From contig JACTNC010000053.1 in the NCBI GenBank assembly GCA_014584295.1, forward strand, positions 310,001 to 374,000: a stretch of 64,000 nt of DNA. Reading direction: 5' to 3'. This document shows, piece by piece, positions 55,118-64,000 of the stretch. Positions within the stretch are counted from its first letter, which is position 1. Every line of letters begins with the position of its first letter. The translations under genes were made by a program, and so were the position numbers. The notes beneath the pieces were generated by a model. The model did not search any database and was not told the DNA's origin. It saw nothing but the letters and a program-made list of their open reading frames with translations. This DNA is from Verrucomicrobiota bacterium. Lineage in GTDB: Bacteria > Verrucomicrobiota > Verrucomicrobiia > Opitutales > Opitutaceae.

Positions 55118-57916
55118 ATGCCCTTGGCGCAAATTCTCGTTCACGAAAACTCCACGCTGAATCTGGCGTCCATTGAAGCCGCCCTGAGGAAGGCAGGCTG
55201 CAAGACTGCCTTCACCCGGAGTCAATCAAGGCTCGAATTCATCGAGACCCTCGAACGCACAAATCCCGCCCTGGTGCTGTGCGACCATGAATTCGGAGGA
55301 CTACATTCGTTCGAGGCCATCGAGCGAGTCCAGAGAATCCTTCCCCATACAGACTTCATCGTTCTCTTGGATTCCCAGGGAGAGGATCAAGCGATCGAGT
55401 GCATCAAGCGAGGTGCCACCGACTGCGTTGACAGGAACAGCTCCGAGCGGCTGTTTGCGGTCATTCGCTCATCCCTGGAGCGGCAGCGACTACGACGCGA
55501 ACATCATCGGCTCGAGCGCCAGAATGACCTCCTCTTCCAACTGCTCCCAAATTTCCTGTGCGTGTTGACGAGGGACGGTCATCTCGTTCAAGCCAATCCG
55601 TCCTGGGGCGAACGCCTCGGCCTCACCCGTGAGGATTGGATGGGGCGGCCACTTTCCGGCTTCGTGGATCCAAACGATCGTCCCAGCTTCCTTGCATGGT
55701 GGCACGAACTCTCCTCCTCGCAGGAAGTCTCGGAATCTGCTGCACGCGATTGCGAGGTGCGCATGATTGGCCCTGACTTTCCATCCCGCTACGTCACATG
55801 GACGGCACGCCTTCATGGGGGAGAAAATCTCATCTATGCATCCGGGCACGACACGAACGACCGCCATGTTGCCGAAATCTCCCTGCGGAACAGCGAAGCG
55901 CGATTCAGAGCCATGGCGGATTCGGCGCCAACATTCATCTGGATCTCAGAAATCGACCAGTCTCGCACGTACTGCAATCGACCCTGGCTCGATTTCACCG
56001 GACGCTCTCTTGATGATGTGAAGCGCCAAGGATGGGACGAGTCGGTTCATCCTGAGGATCGGGCTCACGTTCTCTCGATATTCAAGAACAGCTTCAACGC
56101 CCGCCGTTCTTTCAGGGTCGAATACCGCCTGCGTCGATTCGATGGTCATTACCGGTGGGTCCTCGACAGCGGATCGCCAAATTATGACCATGAGGGAAAG
56201 CTTGTCGGCTTCATCGGTTCATCCATTGACATCAATGACCAGCACGAGGCCGAGATGCGCCTCACGCAACGCGCCATCAAGCAGGCCGCTCTTGCGGGAT
56301 TCGGTCGTTTCGCACTCGCGCAACATTCCTTTGAGGAAGGAGTCCGCGAGGCGGCGCGTCTGGTAAGCGAAACATTGCGAACTGAAATCAGCCAGGTTCT
56401 TGGGCTTTCACCAGACGATCTTTCGCTTCAATTGATAGCGGGACACGGATTCGATCCATCAGCGATTCCGCTCCCGGCAGGTGAGATCACTCCAGACGCG
56501 CTCACGGCCAACAGTTTTTTCCTGAGCGAAAATCCACGCCTGTTCCCGGGTCGATCGACTCATCGAGTCCTGGGAGTCGTGTCAGGCTGCGCCGTCCCCA
56601 TTTCGAGCACCAAGCGCCCCTTCGGGTTCCTGTCGGCCCTAAGCACCAGCGAAACGGTGTTTGCCAGGGACACGGTCGACTTTCTCCAGGGTGTTGCCAA
56701 CATTCTCGGCAGCGTACATCAGCGGGAGTTCGCCCAGGCTGCATTGGAGGAGAGTGAACAGAAACTGCTTCAATCGCAGAAAATGGAGGCGGTCGGCATC
56801 CTCGCCGGTGGTGTCGCACATGATTTCAACAACCTTCTGACGGCCATTCGATGCTACGGAGATCTGCTTCATGAGGACCTGGCCGAGATGCCCGAACTGC
56901 AATCCAGGGCATCTGAAATCCTCAAGGCAACTGCGCGTGCCAGTTCCTTGACGGGACAGCTTCTCGCGTTCAGCCGGAAGCAGATCGTTCAACCCGAGGT
57001 GCTTGATCTCAACAACATCATAACCGACCTCAGGGACCTCGTGCGTTCCCTACTCAGTGAAAACATCAACCTGGTGGTGAATCACGCAAAGGATCCTGCG
57101 CATTTCGAGGCTGATCGAAATCAATTCGATCAGGTTGTCCTCAACCTCTGCATCAACGCCCGCGATGCCATGCCGCAAGGAGGCACGATCACGATCGACA
57201 TTGGGTCGCGATGCATGAAGGAAGGGAATGCGCATGGACTGCCCGCGGGCGACTATGTTGAATTGCGGATAACCGACACAGGGACAGGCATCACGTCGGA
57301 CCTGCAGCCACGTCTGTTCCAACCCTTCGTCACGACCAAACCAAAGGGTCGTGGTACAGGCCTAGGGCTCGCCACCTGCGCCGTCATCATCAAGAGCTGC
57401 CAGGGGGCAATTTCCTTCGAAAGCGAAGTTGGAAAGGGCACAACCTTTCTAGTCCTGCTTCCCCAGCTTCCTGCCCTGGCGAATAATCTCGTTTCGAACG
57501 AGGAGACGTTTGCGGGTGAAGGCACAGAGCGCATTCTCCTGGTCGAGGATGACGAGGCCATTCGAACGGTCACGACGGCCATTCTCGAAAGCCTAGGCTA
57601 CGAGGTCCATCCGGTGTCTGGTGGGGCTGATGCGCTCGAACTTTGCGAGAATCCAAACACCGCGCCATTTGATCTGCTCCTCACAGACGTAATCATGCCG
57701 AACATGAGTGGCCGAGAGCTGGCCGAGCGGTTCTCCAAGCTCTTTCCCAGGATCAGCATCCTATTCATGTCCGGATACGTCGGCGATGCCAAGATCCTGC
57801 AGGCCGTACAGGACGCAGGAGCACGTTTTCTGGAAAAGCCCTTCACGCGAGCGACGCTGGCTCGCAAGGTTCGCGAGTCGCTGGACCATTCGCCGCGTCA
57901 ACCCTCACAAGCCTAG
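55118..57916 (+). CDS. Hybrid histidine kinase, REC-PAS-PAS-GAF-HisKA-HATPase-REC
   Basis: This 932-residue protein has no membrane segment, so it is a soluble sensor kinase. An N-terminal receiver-like domain (about residues 4-120) has Asp56 in LVLCDHEFGG, but the conserved Lys is replaced (DCVDRNSS). PAS domains follow at about 150-270 and 275-395, then a GAF-like region at 405-550, the HisKA H-box with His568 (GGVAHDFNNLLTAIRCYG), the ATPase with DTGTGI and GRGTGLGLAT, and a complete C-terminal receiver with Asp857 (LLLTDVIMPNMSGREL). GVAHDFNNLLT is the typical box of this kinase group. I chose the ATG at 55118. It shares its last 3 bases with the convergent HAD gene. Confidence 0.92.
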   Translation: MPLAQILVHENSTLNLASIEAALRKAGCKTAFTRSQSRLEFIETLERTNPALVLCDHEFGGLHSFEAIERVQRILPHTDFIVLLDSQGEDQAIECIKRGATDCVDRNSSERLFAVIRSSLERQRLRREHHRLERQNDLLFQLLPNFLCVLTRDGHLVQANPSWGERLGLTREDWMGRPLSGFVDPNDRPSFLAWWHELSSSQEVSESAARDCEVRMIGPDFPSRYVTWTARLHGGENLIYASGHDTNDRHVAEISLRNSEARFRAMADSAPTFIWISEIDQSRTYCNRPWLDFTGRSLDDVKRQGWDESVHPEDRAHVLSIFKNSFNARRSFRVEYRLRRFDGHYRWVLDSGSPNYDHEGKLVGFIGSSIDINDQHEAEMRLTQRAIKQAALAGFGRFALAQHSFEEGVREAARLVSETLRTEISQVLGLSPDDLSLQLIAGHGFDPSAIPLPAGEITPDALTANSFFLSENPRLFPGRSTHRVLGVVSGCAVPISSTKRPFGFLSALSTSETVFARDTVDFLQGVANILGSVHQREFAQAALEESEQKLLQSQKMEAVGILAGGVAHDFNNLLTAIRCYGDLLHEDLAEMPELQSRASEILKATARASSLTGQLLAFSRKQIVQPEVLDLNNIITDLRDLVRSLLSENINLVVNHAKDPAHFEADRNQFDQVVLNLCINARDAMPQGGTITIDIGSRCMKEGNAHGLPAGDYVELRITDTGTGITSDLQPRLFQPFVTTKPKGRGTGLGLATCAVIIKSCQGAISFESEVGKGTTFLVLLPQLPALANNLVSNEETFAGEGTERILLVEDDEAIRTVTTAILESLGYEVHPVSGGADALELCENPNTAPFDLLLTDVIMPNMSGRELAERFSKLFPRISILFMSGYVGDAKILQAVQDAGARFLEKPFTRATLARKVRESLDHSPRQPSQA

Positions 57917-58536
57917 ATCGCCTGTCTCGTGCCGCTGGAAACAACGCGGCTCGGTACCCGAACATAGTGCATACCGGCAGCCATCGCCCCCTGGATGCCT
58001 GGCTCGGCATCCTCGAAAACAAGGCATTTCCCGGGAGCTATACCCATGCGCTTCGCGGCGAGCAGGAACATATCCGGTGCAGGTTTTCCGCGGCCGGGCG
58101 CCACATCAAGAGGCGTAATGACGATCGGAAACAGCTCCCGGAGGCCCGCGGCCTGCAACGAGGGGAATGCCACCTCAGGAGTTCCGCCGGTCGCAATCGC
58201 CATGGGCTTCGTGCCCGCAGCGCGCCTGGCAATTTCCGCGACAGGCTCGATGACCCGAAGATTTGTCATTAACTCCAGGTACAGAGACTCCTTCAAGTCA
58301 GTCACCTTGTCAGGATCTAGCGTCAATCCGTAGCGCTTACCGAAAAGCTCCGCGACGCGACGCGAATGCACACCGCCGAGTTCATAGAAATAATCCTCAT
58401 CGAGCGGTTCATTCAATCCATGGCGGCGCATCGCGGCATCCCAAGCCAGGTAATGAACGGGCATGGAATCAACCAGCGTGCCATCGAGATCAAAGATGTA
58501 TCCGGCAAATTCCCCGGGCGGAATTGAGATCTGCAT
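57913..58536 (-). CDS. HAD-family sugar phosphatase or phosphoglucomutase
   Basis: This 207-residue protein has the HAD motif 1 FDLDGTLVDS, with Asp16 and Asp18 as nucleophile and acid/base, motif 2 in the TGG segment (PMAIATGGTPEVAF), a Lys in GRGKPAPDMFLLAA, and motif 4 in FEDAEPGIQGAMAAGM. The cap insertion (SMPVHYLAWDAAMRRHGL) places it among the beta-phosphoglucomutase/YqaB-like group, which acts on small sugar phosphates. I chose the ATG at 58536, close to motif 1 as in relatives. Its stop codon overlaps the kinase stop in a shared CTAG. Confidence 0.9.
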   Translation of the reverse strand: MQISIPPGEFAGYIFDLDGTLVDSMPVHYLAWDAAMRRHGLNEPLDEDYFYELGGVHSRRVAELFGKRYGLTLDPDKVTDLKESLYLELMTNLRVIEPVAEIARRAAGTKPMAIATGGTPEVAFPSLQAAGLRELFPIVITPLDVAPGRGKPAPDMFLLAAKRMGIAPGKCLVFEDAEPGIQGAMAAGMHYVRVPSRVVSSGTRQAI

Positions 58537-58622
58537 GTCAATGGTCAATCCTTCACCCAACCTCGTTCTTCAGCGATCGTAAACTGATTTCGACCAACAC
58601 ACGTGCTGCAACAAGGCGCCCC

Positions 58623-60203
58623 TCACGGCTGGTAGTCGCTTAGCGCATGAGCGCGGATTTCCGCAAGTTTTCGCTCCCATTGGGCAGCCATGCTTCTCAC
58701 TCGATCGGGCTCCGCAGCTGCAAGATTATGCGACTCGCTCCGATCGTTCGCCAGATTGTAAAGTTCCCACGGTCCGTTGCGGACAGCCACGATCTTCCAG
58801 TCTCCCTCACGAAGCGCGCGATTGCCTTCATGTTCCCACCACAGGTCCTCATGGACGCCAGGAAGATCCCGGTCAAAGAGCTTCACGAAACTTCTCCCAG
58901 GCGATGGAGGAACCGGCAGTCCCTTCCAAGAATCCGGCTTCTCTCCCCCTGCGACCTCAAGAAGTGTGGGAACCACATCGACAAAATGCAAAGGCGCGGT
59001 CCGCAGCTCCCCCCGCCCATGAATCCTGGCCGGCCAGCGAACAATGAACGGCGTCGAAATACCTCCTTCATGGACCCACGTCTTGTGACGCCGGAACGGA
59101 GTATTGGATGAACTCGACCACCCGGGTCCGAGGCAAAGGAATGTTCGTTCAGAACCCGGCGCAGCAGAAGGATCATGTCCTCCGCCGCGCACCATAATCT
59201 CTGCGCTCGCGCCGTTGTCGGACGCAAACATGACAATGGTATTGTCTTCGCCGCCCATGGCTCTGATCTGCGCTAGGACTCGACCGATTTCCTGATCCAT
59301 TCGGTCCACCATCGCCGCATGGATGGACATTTTTGTCGCCTGTAAATCGCGTTGCACGTTCGTCAACTCGGACCACGGCAGCGGCCGATTGATCTCTCCC
59401 GGCCCTATTTTGGCAACATCGGCAGGAAAGTCATAGGGTGGTCCGACATCCCGCTCCATCATCGGATCAGGATTGTTCGCCAGTCCCATGCGGACCAATC
59501 GGGCGTATCGTTCCGCTGCAATGACATTCCAACCCACGCGGTACCTGTCCCGATATCTGGCAATATCTGCGGCAGGAGCCTGGAGGGGAAAGTGGGGTGC
59601 TATAAAGCAAAGATACAAGAAGAACGGCTGGTCGCTGTGTTCCTTCTCATGCTCGCGCAACTGATCGATCGCCCGTGTGGCAATTTCCGTGGTGACGTAG
59701 TAGTCCTTAGTCTGGGGAATCTGCTTCCCATCATAGGTATGACGATTGGCGCTGAAATTGTCGTTCGTGTTGTTGTTGACATCGAAACTATGGTCAAAGC
59801 CGCTGGTCAACGGCTTGCCATCGATATGCCACTTTCCTGAGTGGTAGTTCCGATAACCGAGCGGTCTCAGGTATTCGGACAGAAGCGCGGCCCACCGCGG
59901 ACGTATTCCTTTTGTCCCGCTGACTACCCCTTCAACAATGTCGCGCCTCACTTCCTGCGCGTAGTATCCCGTCATGATCGATGCCCGCGAAGACCAACAG
60001 CGCGCGGTGTTGTACATCTGGGTAAATCGCAGCCCGCCGGCAGCCAGCGAATCCAGGTTTGGCGTTGCAATCTCACCTCCGTAGCAACCCAAATCGGAGT
60101 ATCCCATGTCATCCGCCAGGATGACGACAATATTGGGTCGGCGCGCTGCAAATGCTGAAACAGTCAACAAAGCAGCAATTAAAGGAATACGAAGGGATTT
60201 CAT
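58623..60203 (-). CDS. Exported sulfatase with CxSSR motif
   Basis: This 526-residue arylsulfatase-type enzyme has a signal peptide (residues 1-20, LIAALLTVSAFAA). The N-terminal metal site is VILADDMGYSDLGCYGG. The formylglycine motif reads CWSSRAS at residues 69-75, where the usual C-x-P-S-R or C-x-A-S-R has Ser in the third position, and TGYY follows. The second metal motif is FASDNGASAEIMVRGGGHDPS. The rest is typical of Verrucomicrobia/Planctomycete sulfatases. I chose the ATG at 60203, as it begins the signal peptide; the frame extends 22 residues upstream. It lies after the HAD gene on the same strand, 86 bp away. Confidence 0.9.
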   Translation of the reverse strand: MKSLRIPLIAALLTVSAFAARRPNIVVILADDMGYSDLGCYGGEIATPNLDSLAAGGLRFTQMYNTARCWSSRASIMTGYYAQEVRRDIVEGVVSGTKGIRPRWAALLSEYLRPLGYRNYHSGKWHIDGKPLTSGFDHSFDVNNNTNDNFSANRHTYDGKQIPQTKDYYVTTEIATRAIDQLREHEKEHSDQPFFLYLCFIAPHFPLQAPAADIARYRDRYRVGWNVIAAERYARLVRMGLANNPDPMMERDVGPPYDFPADVAKIGPGEINRPLPWSELTNVQRDLQATKMSIHAAMVDRMDQEIGRVLAQIRAMGGEDNTIVMFASDNGASAEIMVRGGGHDPSAAPGSERTFLCLGPGWSSSSNTPFRRHKTWVHEGGISTPFIVRWPARIHGRGELRTAPLHFVDVVPTLLEVAGGEKPDSWKGLPVPPSPGRSFVKLFDRDLPGVHEDLWWEHEGNRALREGDWKIVAVRNGPWELYNLANDRSESHNLAAAEPDRVRSMAAQWERKLAEIRAHALSDYQP

Positions 60204-60442
60204 GTTTGACTGAACTTTACGCAGCACCCGCGGCTTTATCACATCCGAGCTGCGCGCTGAGGAGTTCAAACTACGACCGCCAGCAGCGGGTGCAACCTTT
60301 CAAATCGGCGTTCCTCGAAACGAGGCATCAGTAACGCCCCCATGCGAAACGCGCGCGATGGCCTCCATCTGCGGTCCTCGACAAACCTTGGCAATTCGCG
60401 GCCTTGCCTTGCTCGCTTGTTTTCCGTCACGATGGTTGGCAA

Positions 60443-61234
60443 ATGTCCGAAACCATTCCAATGCGTGTGCAGAAGTTCCTTGCCGATGCAGGAGTCTGCT
60501 CGCGCCGCACAGCGGAAGCGCTGATCGCGGAGGGGGAGGTCTGGATCAATGGACAACCGGCAACACTTGGACAAAAAATCGATCCGGATCGCGACAAGGT
60601 GATTGTCAAGGGCAAGCAGGTGCGGACGACTCCCCAACCGCGGATAACGTTGGCGGTCCACAAGCCAAGGGGGCTGGTGTGCTCCAACGATGACCCCATG
60701 AATCCCGACACCATCTTCGACCTGCTTCCGCGGGAGCTGGCACGGTACCGCTTTTTCTGCGCGGGGCGGCTGGACAAGGATAGTGAGGGCTTGGTCATTC
60801 TGACCACCGACGGAGATCTGGCCAATCGCCTCATGCACCCGCGGAACACCGTGGTCAAACGATACCAGGTGCGGCTCGCCGAGCCTTTCCCATCCAGGCG
60901 CCTTGCCACCCTCCGAAAGGGTGTGATGATTGAGGGAGAACGCCACCGCGTCGAATATGCCGCCCTTGTCAATCCGTCGCGAGACGACACGTCCGAAAAC
61001 CTCGATGTGTGGATGCATCACGGAAAGAAGCGGGAGATTCGCCTTCTCTTCATGGCGCTGGGGTTTGAGGTAAAACGACTCCGACGCTACCAGATTGGCG
61101 CCCTTCCCCTCCGCGGTATTCCCCTTCGAGCCGGCAAGAAGCTGTCCCCCAAGGAAATCGAGTCCCTTTTCGCTGTTTCAACCGCACCCACGACATGGTC
61201 CGCTGTCAAATTTGCCGCCGTCACCCACCCATGA
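60443..61234 (+). CDS. rRNA pseudouridine synthase (RsuA/RluB family)
   Basis: This 263-residue enzyme converts uridine to pseudouridine in ribosomal RNA. The N-terminal S4 domain covers about residues 8-60 (RVQKFLADAGVCSRRTAEALIAEGEVWINGQ). The catalytic motif is GRLDKDSEGLVILTTDG, in which Asp of GRLD is the catalytic residue, followed by LANRLMHP. The C-terminal LDVWMHHGKKREIRLLFMALG completes the family. It is most like RluB/RsuA, which I cannot separate by sequence alone. The ATG at 60443 is chosen. It overlaps the SH3-domain gene by an ATGA and both precede folD. Confidence 0.93.
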   Translation: MSETIPMRVQKFLADAGVCSRRTAEALIAEGEVWINGQPATLGQKIDPDRDKVIVKGKQVRTTPQPRITLAVHKPRGLVCSNDDPMNPDTIFDLLPRELARYRFFCAGRLDKDSEGLVILTTDGDLANRLMHPRNTVVKRYQVRLAEPFPSRRLATLRKGVMIEGERHRVEYAALVNPSRDDTSENLDVWMHHGKKREIRLLFMALGFEVKRLRRYQIGALPLRGIPLRAGKKLSPKEIESLFAVSTAPTTWSAVKFAAVTHP

Positions 61235-62067
61235 AATCCATGAAGATTCGTTCCTTCGCACAGATCGCCATCATTGCTTTGGCCACTTCCACACTTGCCG
61301 CTGCTTCCCTCGGCGAAAACACGATTGCATTCGTCAAGCCCGATGCATCCTCCGCCAAACTCGCCACGATTGCAGCCGGAACCGAATTGAAGCCGGTCGC
61401 GGGTGCCTCCTCCGCTGCCGGTTGGTTGGCGATTGAGTTACCAGGTCCTCATGAAGTTTTTGTCCAGAACAAGGAAATCACAAAATCACTCGATGTCCGC
61501 CCGGGAGCGGAACTCCGGCTGGAGCCATCCGCAACGGCTCCGGTGATTGCAACCGCTGTCGCAGGTGAGGCGCTGGACATCACCGGTCTCCATGGCCGCT
61601 GGACCAAACTCAGGATGAATCGGGTGATCACCGGTTATATCAAGTTGCCGACCTCTCCGCTCCCCCATGCCTCGGTTCCCACTGGTGCCCGCGCTGCAGC
61701 TCCGGGTGCAGCCATACCCGCCCCAGTCGCCCCTCCCCCTGCGGTGCCCGCTGCTTACGGCACGGCCTCACCCGGGCAGCCCGCAGCAGCCGTGAGTCTA
61801 TCCGACAGCGGAGCCGGCGCACTTCCCCGATCTTTCGAGGGGCGCTTCGTGTCGACACGCAGCCCGTTCAAACCAAGGCGTCCCTATGATTGGGCATTGA
61901 CCGATGAATCGGGCACCCGCTTTGCCTACCTTGATGTGTCTCGTCTTCTCCAGACGGAACAAATTGAAAAATATGTCGATCGCTTCATTTCAGTTTTTGG
62001 CACTGCCAGACCGCTCGCCAACAGCAAGGACTTCGTAATCACGGTCGAGAGCCTGCAGTTGAAATAA
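61231..62067 (+). CDS. SH3-domain secreted protein, unassigned
   Basis: This 278-residue protein has a signal peptide (KIRSFAQIAIIALATSTLAAAS) and two bacterial SH3-type segments, at about residues 30-85 (KPDASSAKLATIAAGTELKPVAG, WLAIELPGPHEVFVQ) and 90-145 (VRPGAELRLEPSATAPVIATAVAGEALDITGLHGRWTKLRM). A Pro/Ala/Gly-rich linker of about 50 residues follows, then a C-terminal region (FEGRFVSTRSPFKPRRPYDWALTDESGTRFAYLDVSRLL). Such proteins usually sit at the cell wall. The C-terminal part is a family I cannot name. Its start overlaps the pseudouridine synthase stop (ATGA), and folD follows 15 bp later. Confidence 0.75.
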   Translation: MKSMKIRSFAQIAIIALATSTLAAASLGENTIAFVKPDASSAKLATIAAGTELKPVAGASSAAGWLAIELPGPHEVFVQNKEITKSLDVRPGAELRLEPSATAPVIATAVAGEALDITGLHGRWTKLRMNRVITGYIKLPTSPLPHASVPTGARAAAPGAAIPAPVAPPPAVPAAYGTASPGQPAAAVSLSDSGAGALPRSFEGRFVSTRSPFKPRRPYDWALTDESGTRFAYLDVSRLLQTEQIEKYVDRFISVFGTARPLANSKDFVITVESLQLK

Positions 62068-62082
62068 CTTCGTATCGTATCC

Positions 62083-62967
62083 ATGGAAATCATCGACGGA
62101 AATCAGGTCGCAACCGCACTTATTGAGGAACTCAAGGCCGAGGTTTCCACCATTTCAGGACGCAAGCCCTGTCTTGCGCTTGTGCGCGTCGGTGAGGATC
62201 CGGCTTCCGTTTCGTACGTTCGCAAAAAGGAAAAGACCGCGGCAGAAATCGGAATTTCCAGTCGGGTCATCCTTCCCCCCGTTTCCATTAGCCAGTCCGA
62301 ACTTGTTGCGTTGATCGACGGGTTGAACGCCGATCATAGCGTGGACGGTATCCTCGTCCAATCGCCCCTGCCCAAACAGATCGACGAACTCGCAATCTTC
62401 CGGCGCGTCCGACCGGAAAAGGATGTCGACGGCTTCCATACCTTGAACCTCGGCAAGATCGCACAGGAGGACGAATCCGGCTTCGTATCCTGCACCCCGG
62501 CTGGCATCCTAGAATTGCTCCGGCGAAGCCAGGTAGATCTGAACGGGAAACATGTTGTTGTCCTTGGTCGCTCATTGATCGTGGGCAAACCTGTTGCCTT
62601 GCTCGCGCTGCAAAAGAAGGCGGGCGCCAACGGAACGGTTACAATCTGTCACTCAGGCACGCGTAATCTCGCCGAAATCACCCGGCAGGCCGATGTGCTG
62701 ATCGCCGCGATCGGACGCCCCGAGTTTGTCACTGCCGATATGGTGAAGCCCGGGGTCGTCGTCATTGATGTCGGAGTCAACCGGGTCTCTGATCCGACCA
62801 GGAAAACGGGCTACCGTCTGACTGGAGATGTTCATTTTCCAGGTGTCAGCCCGCTGGCTTCAAAAATCACGCCAGTCCCGGGTGGAGTGGGCCCCATGAC
62901 GGTTGCCATGCTCATGAAGAACACCGTCAAGGCGCATCGCCTTGGAAATTTGGCCCGGTCGGGATAG
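62083..62967 (+). CDS. folD: Bifunctional methylenetetrahydrofolate dehydrogenase/cyclohydrolase FolD
   Basis: FolD interconverts methylene- and formyl-tetrahydrofolate for one-carbon metabolism. The protein is 294 residues, as usual. Conserved segments are [15 protein letters not shown] with the catalytic Lys, [28 protein letters not shown] (NADP-binding loop), VIDVGVNR and [19 protein letters not shown]. It starts 15 bp after the SH3-domain gene and probably shares a transcript with it and the pseudouridine synthase gene. Confidence 0.96.
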   Translation: MEIIDGNQVATALIEELKAEVSTISGRKPCLALVRVGEDPASVSYVRKKEKTAAEIGISSRVILPPVSISQSELVALIDGLNADHSVDGILVQSPLPKQIDELAIFRRVRPEKDVDGFHTLNLGKIAQEDESGFVSCTPAGILELLRRSQVDLNGKHVVVLGRSLIVGKPVALLALQKKAGANGTVTICHSGTRNLAEITRQADVLIAAIGRPEFVTADMVKPGVVVIDVGVNRVSDPTRKTGYRLTGDVHFPGVSPLASKITPVPGGVGPMTVAMLMKNTVKAHRLGNLARSG

Positions 62968-63051
62968 TACTCCCCTACCGATTGCAGGTCATAGGCTTAA
63001 AAAAACGTAAAGCTTCGGTATCTGGGGTGCTCAACCCATCCCCTGTCTTGC

Positions 63052-63080
63052 GCGAAGAGCGGTTTTCGCTCCTTCTCGCG
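63052..63080 (+). other. Imperfect hairpin just upstream of the receiver-kinase gene
   Basis: GAGCG (63057-63061) and CGCTC (63067-63071) form a stem around GTTTT, extended on both sides by GAA/TTC and CGCG-type pairs with single-base bulges. It ends 10 bp before the ATG at 63091, so it would cover the ribosome-binding region. It could modulate translation or be a decayed terminator for folD, as there is no T-run. Confidence 0.3.
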
Positions 63081-63090
63081 ACAGCAATCG

Positions 63091-64000
63091 ATGTCAGCCC
63101 CAAAAATTCTGGTTGTCGACGACCAGCCGATCAACGTCCAGGTGCTCAAGCGCAAGCTAGAGCGCGAACAACTCCAGGTGTTGACGGCCTTTTCCGGAGC
63201 CGAGGCACTGGAATTGATCGCTGCTCAAAAGCCGGATCTGATCCTCTTGGATGTCATGATGCCGGACATGGATGGCATCGAAGTCTGCGAGCGTCTGCAG
63301 GCCTCGGAGGAAACTAGATCGATTCCGGTCATCTTCATAACCGCACGCGCATCGAAGGAGTCCAAGCTTGAGGGCCTGGGTGTGGGAGCCGTCGATTACA
63401 TAACCAAGCCGATCGATCTGGATGAGACCTTCGCGCGCATTCAGACCCAGCTTCGATTTGTTGCCATCAACCGGGAAATGGCGGAACTCCAGCACCGCCT
63501 CCTGGAATCGCGCAGGACAGCTACGATCGGAGCCGTAACGCAGGGAATCGCCCACAATCTCAACAATCTTCTGGGCATTGTCCTGGGTTATCTGGATCTC
63601 ATCAAGGCGCATCCCGACCGCCCGGAAAGCGTCAAGCGCAATGCAGCCCAGGTCGAAAGCGCGGTGCATCGCATCGTCACGATCATCAAGCAGCTGAGCA
63701 CATTGATGGTGAAGTCACGCTTCCCAACCATGAAGCGCCCCATCAGCCAATTGATCGCCGGCGCCCTTGAGCGGTATCAAATCGAAAACCGGATTCCTGA
63801 ACGCGTCTTTGTCGAAAATCCCCTGGTTGACCAGACGATCGAAACACACGTCGAGGTGTTTGAAGACCTGCTTGCCAAGCTTCTGATCAACGCATGGGAG
63901 TCCTACGGATCTGCGGCACCGCAATCCAACCGCCCGATCTGGCTTCGAACAGAGTTGATACACCATCCGGGCGGAGCCTTCGTTCACTTCCGAATCGAGG
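63091..64000 (+). CDS. Receiver-histidine kinase protein, cut by right edge
   Basis: The frame is open to the window end (303 codons seen). Residues 1-120 are a receiver (Asp54 in LILLDVMMPDMDG, Lys in YITKPIDL). A helical region with the H-box-like GIAHNLNNLLGIVLGYLDLI follows, with His155 as the probable phospho-acceptor. The start of an ATPase domain is seen in DLLAKLLINAWESYG, the N-box equivalent. No PAS or membrane segment separates receiver and kinase, so this is a short soluble REC-HK protein that may be controlled by phosphorylation of its own receiver. The C-terminal ATPase motifs are beyond the edge. Confidence 0.88.
   Translation, partial: MSAPKILVVDDQPINVQVLKRKLEREQLQVLTAFSGAEALELIAAQKPDLILLDVMMPDMDGIEVCERLQASEETRSIPVIFITARASKESKLEGLGVGAVDYITKPIDLDETFARIQTQLRFVAINREMAELQHRLLESRRTATIGAVTQGIAHNLNNLLGIVLGYLDLIKAHPDRPESVKRNAAQVESAVHRIVTIIKQLSTLMVKSRFPTMKRPISQLIAGALERYQIENRIPERVFVENPLVDQTIETHVEVFEDLLAKLLINAWESYGSAAPQSNRPIWLRTELIHHPGGAFVHFRIE

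Overview
The window looks like chromosomal DNA of a free-living, Gram-negative member of the Verrucomicrobia, most likely near the Opitutaceae. This is inferred from gene content and style, not from a marker gene. The DNA is moderately GC-rich, Shine-Dalgarno sequences are weak or absent before many genes, two exported sulfatases are present, and the envelope proteins include a putative-porin-family channel and several large secreted or low-complexity proteins without a named family. I see no rRNA, CRISPR array, transposase, integrase or phage gene. It reads as an ordinary, densely coded chromosome with one tRNA gene.

Layout, 1-23 kb: trpB (cut by the left edge), a STAS protein, aconitase and a peroxiredoxin on the minus strand; tyrS; a membrane zinc protease; a Gfo/Idh/MocA oxidoreductase divergent from an AraC-type regulator, with paired direct repeats between them; a cupin; a disordered Arg/Gly-rich protein; a bestrophin; the helicase HrpB; and a YdcF-like protein. 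A phosphate module then runs leftward from 23.2 to 16.7 kb (porin-pstS-pstC-pstA-pstB-phoU), with a good Pho-box candidate just upstream of the porin.

Layout, 23-43 kb: a sulfatase, a polytopic membrane protein, a small secreted protein, a 910-residue tandem UxaA-type dehydratase next to a LacI regulator, a ketosynthase/ACP/FAD-oxidoreductase cassette, galE, an NtrC-type regulator, a PilT-type ATPase, the lysine-pathway pair dapA-dapB with ruvA, an ECF sigma/anti-sigma pair and tRNA-Ser(UGA).

Layout, 43-64 kb: a CusF-like copper protein, a cluster of unassigned envelope proteins (lipoprotein, membrane-anchored coiled coil, TPR protein, glycine-rich lipoprotein), an MntR-type regulator, tatC, pyruvate phosphate dikinase with a strong terminator, a CheX-like protein with a REC-REC-STAS protein, a translationally coupled trio (secreted protein, TPR protein, small helical protein) followed by a large hybrid histidine kinase, a HAD phosphatase, a second sulfatase, a pseudouridine synthase with an SH3-domain protein and folD, and a REC-kinase protein cut by the right edge.

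Most loci are housekeeping. The best leads for something undescribed are the tandem UxaA protein, whose family motifs appear to be divided between its two halves; PstC and PstA with large extracytoplasmic insertions; the KS/ACP/FAD cassette; and the two unassigned envelope clusters at 43.3-46.3 kb and 52.8-55.0 kb.
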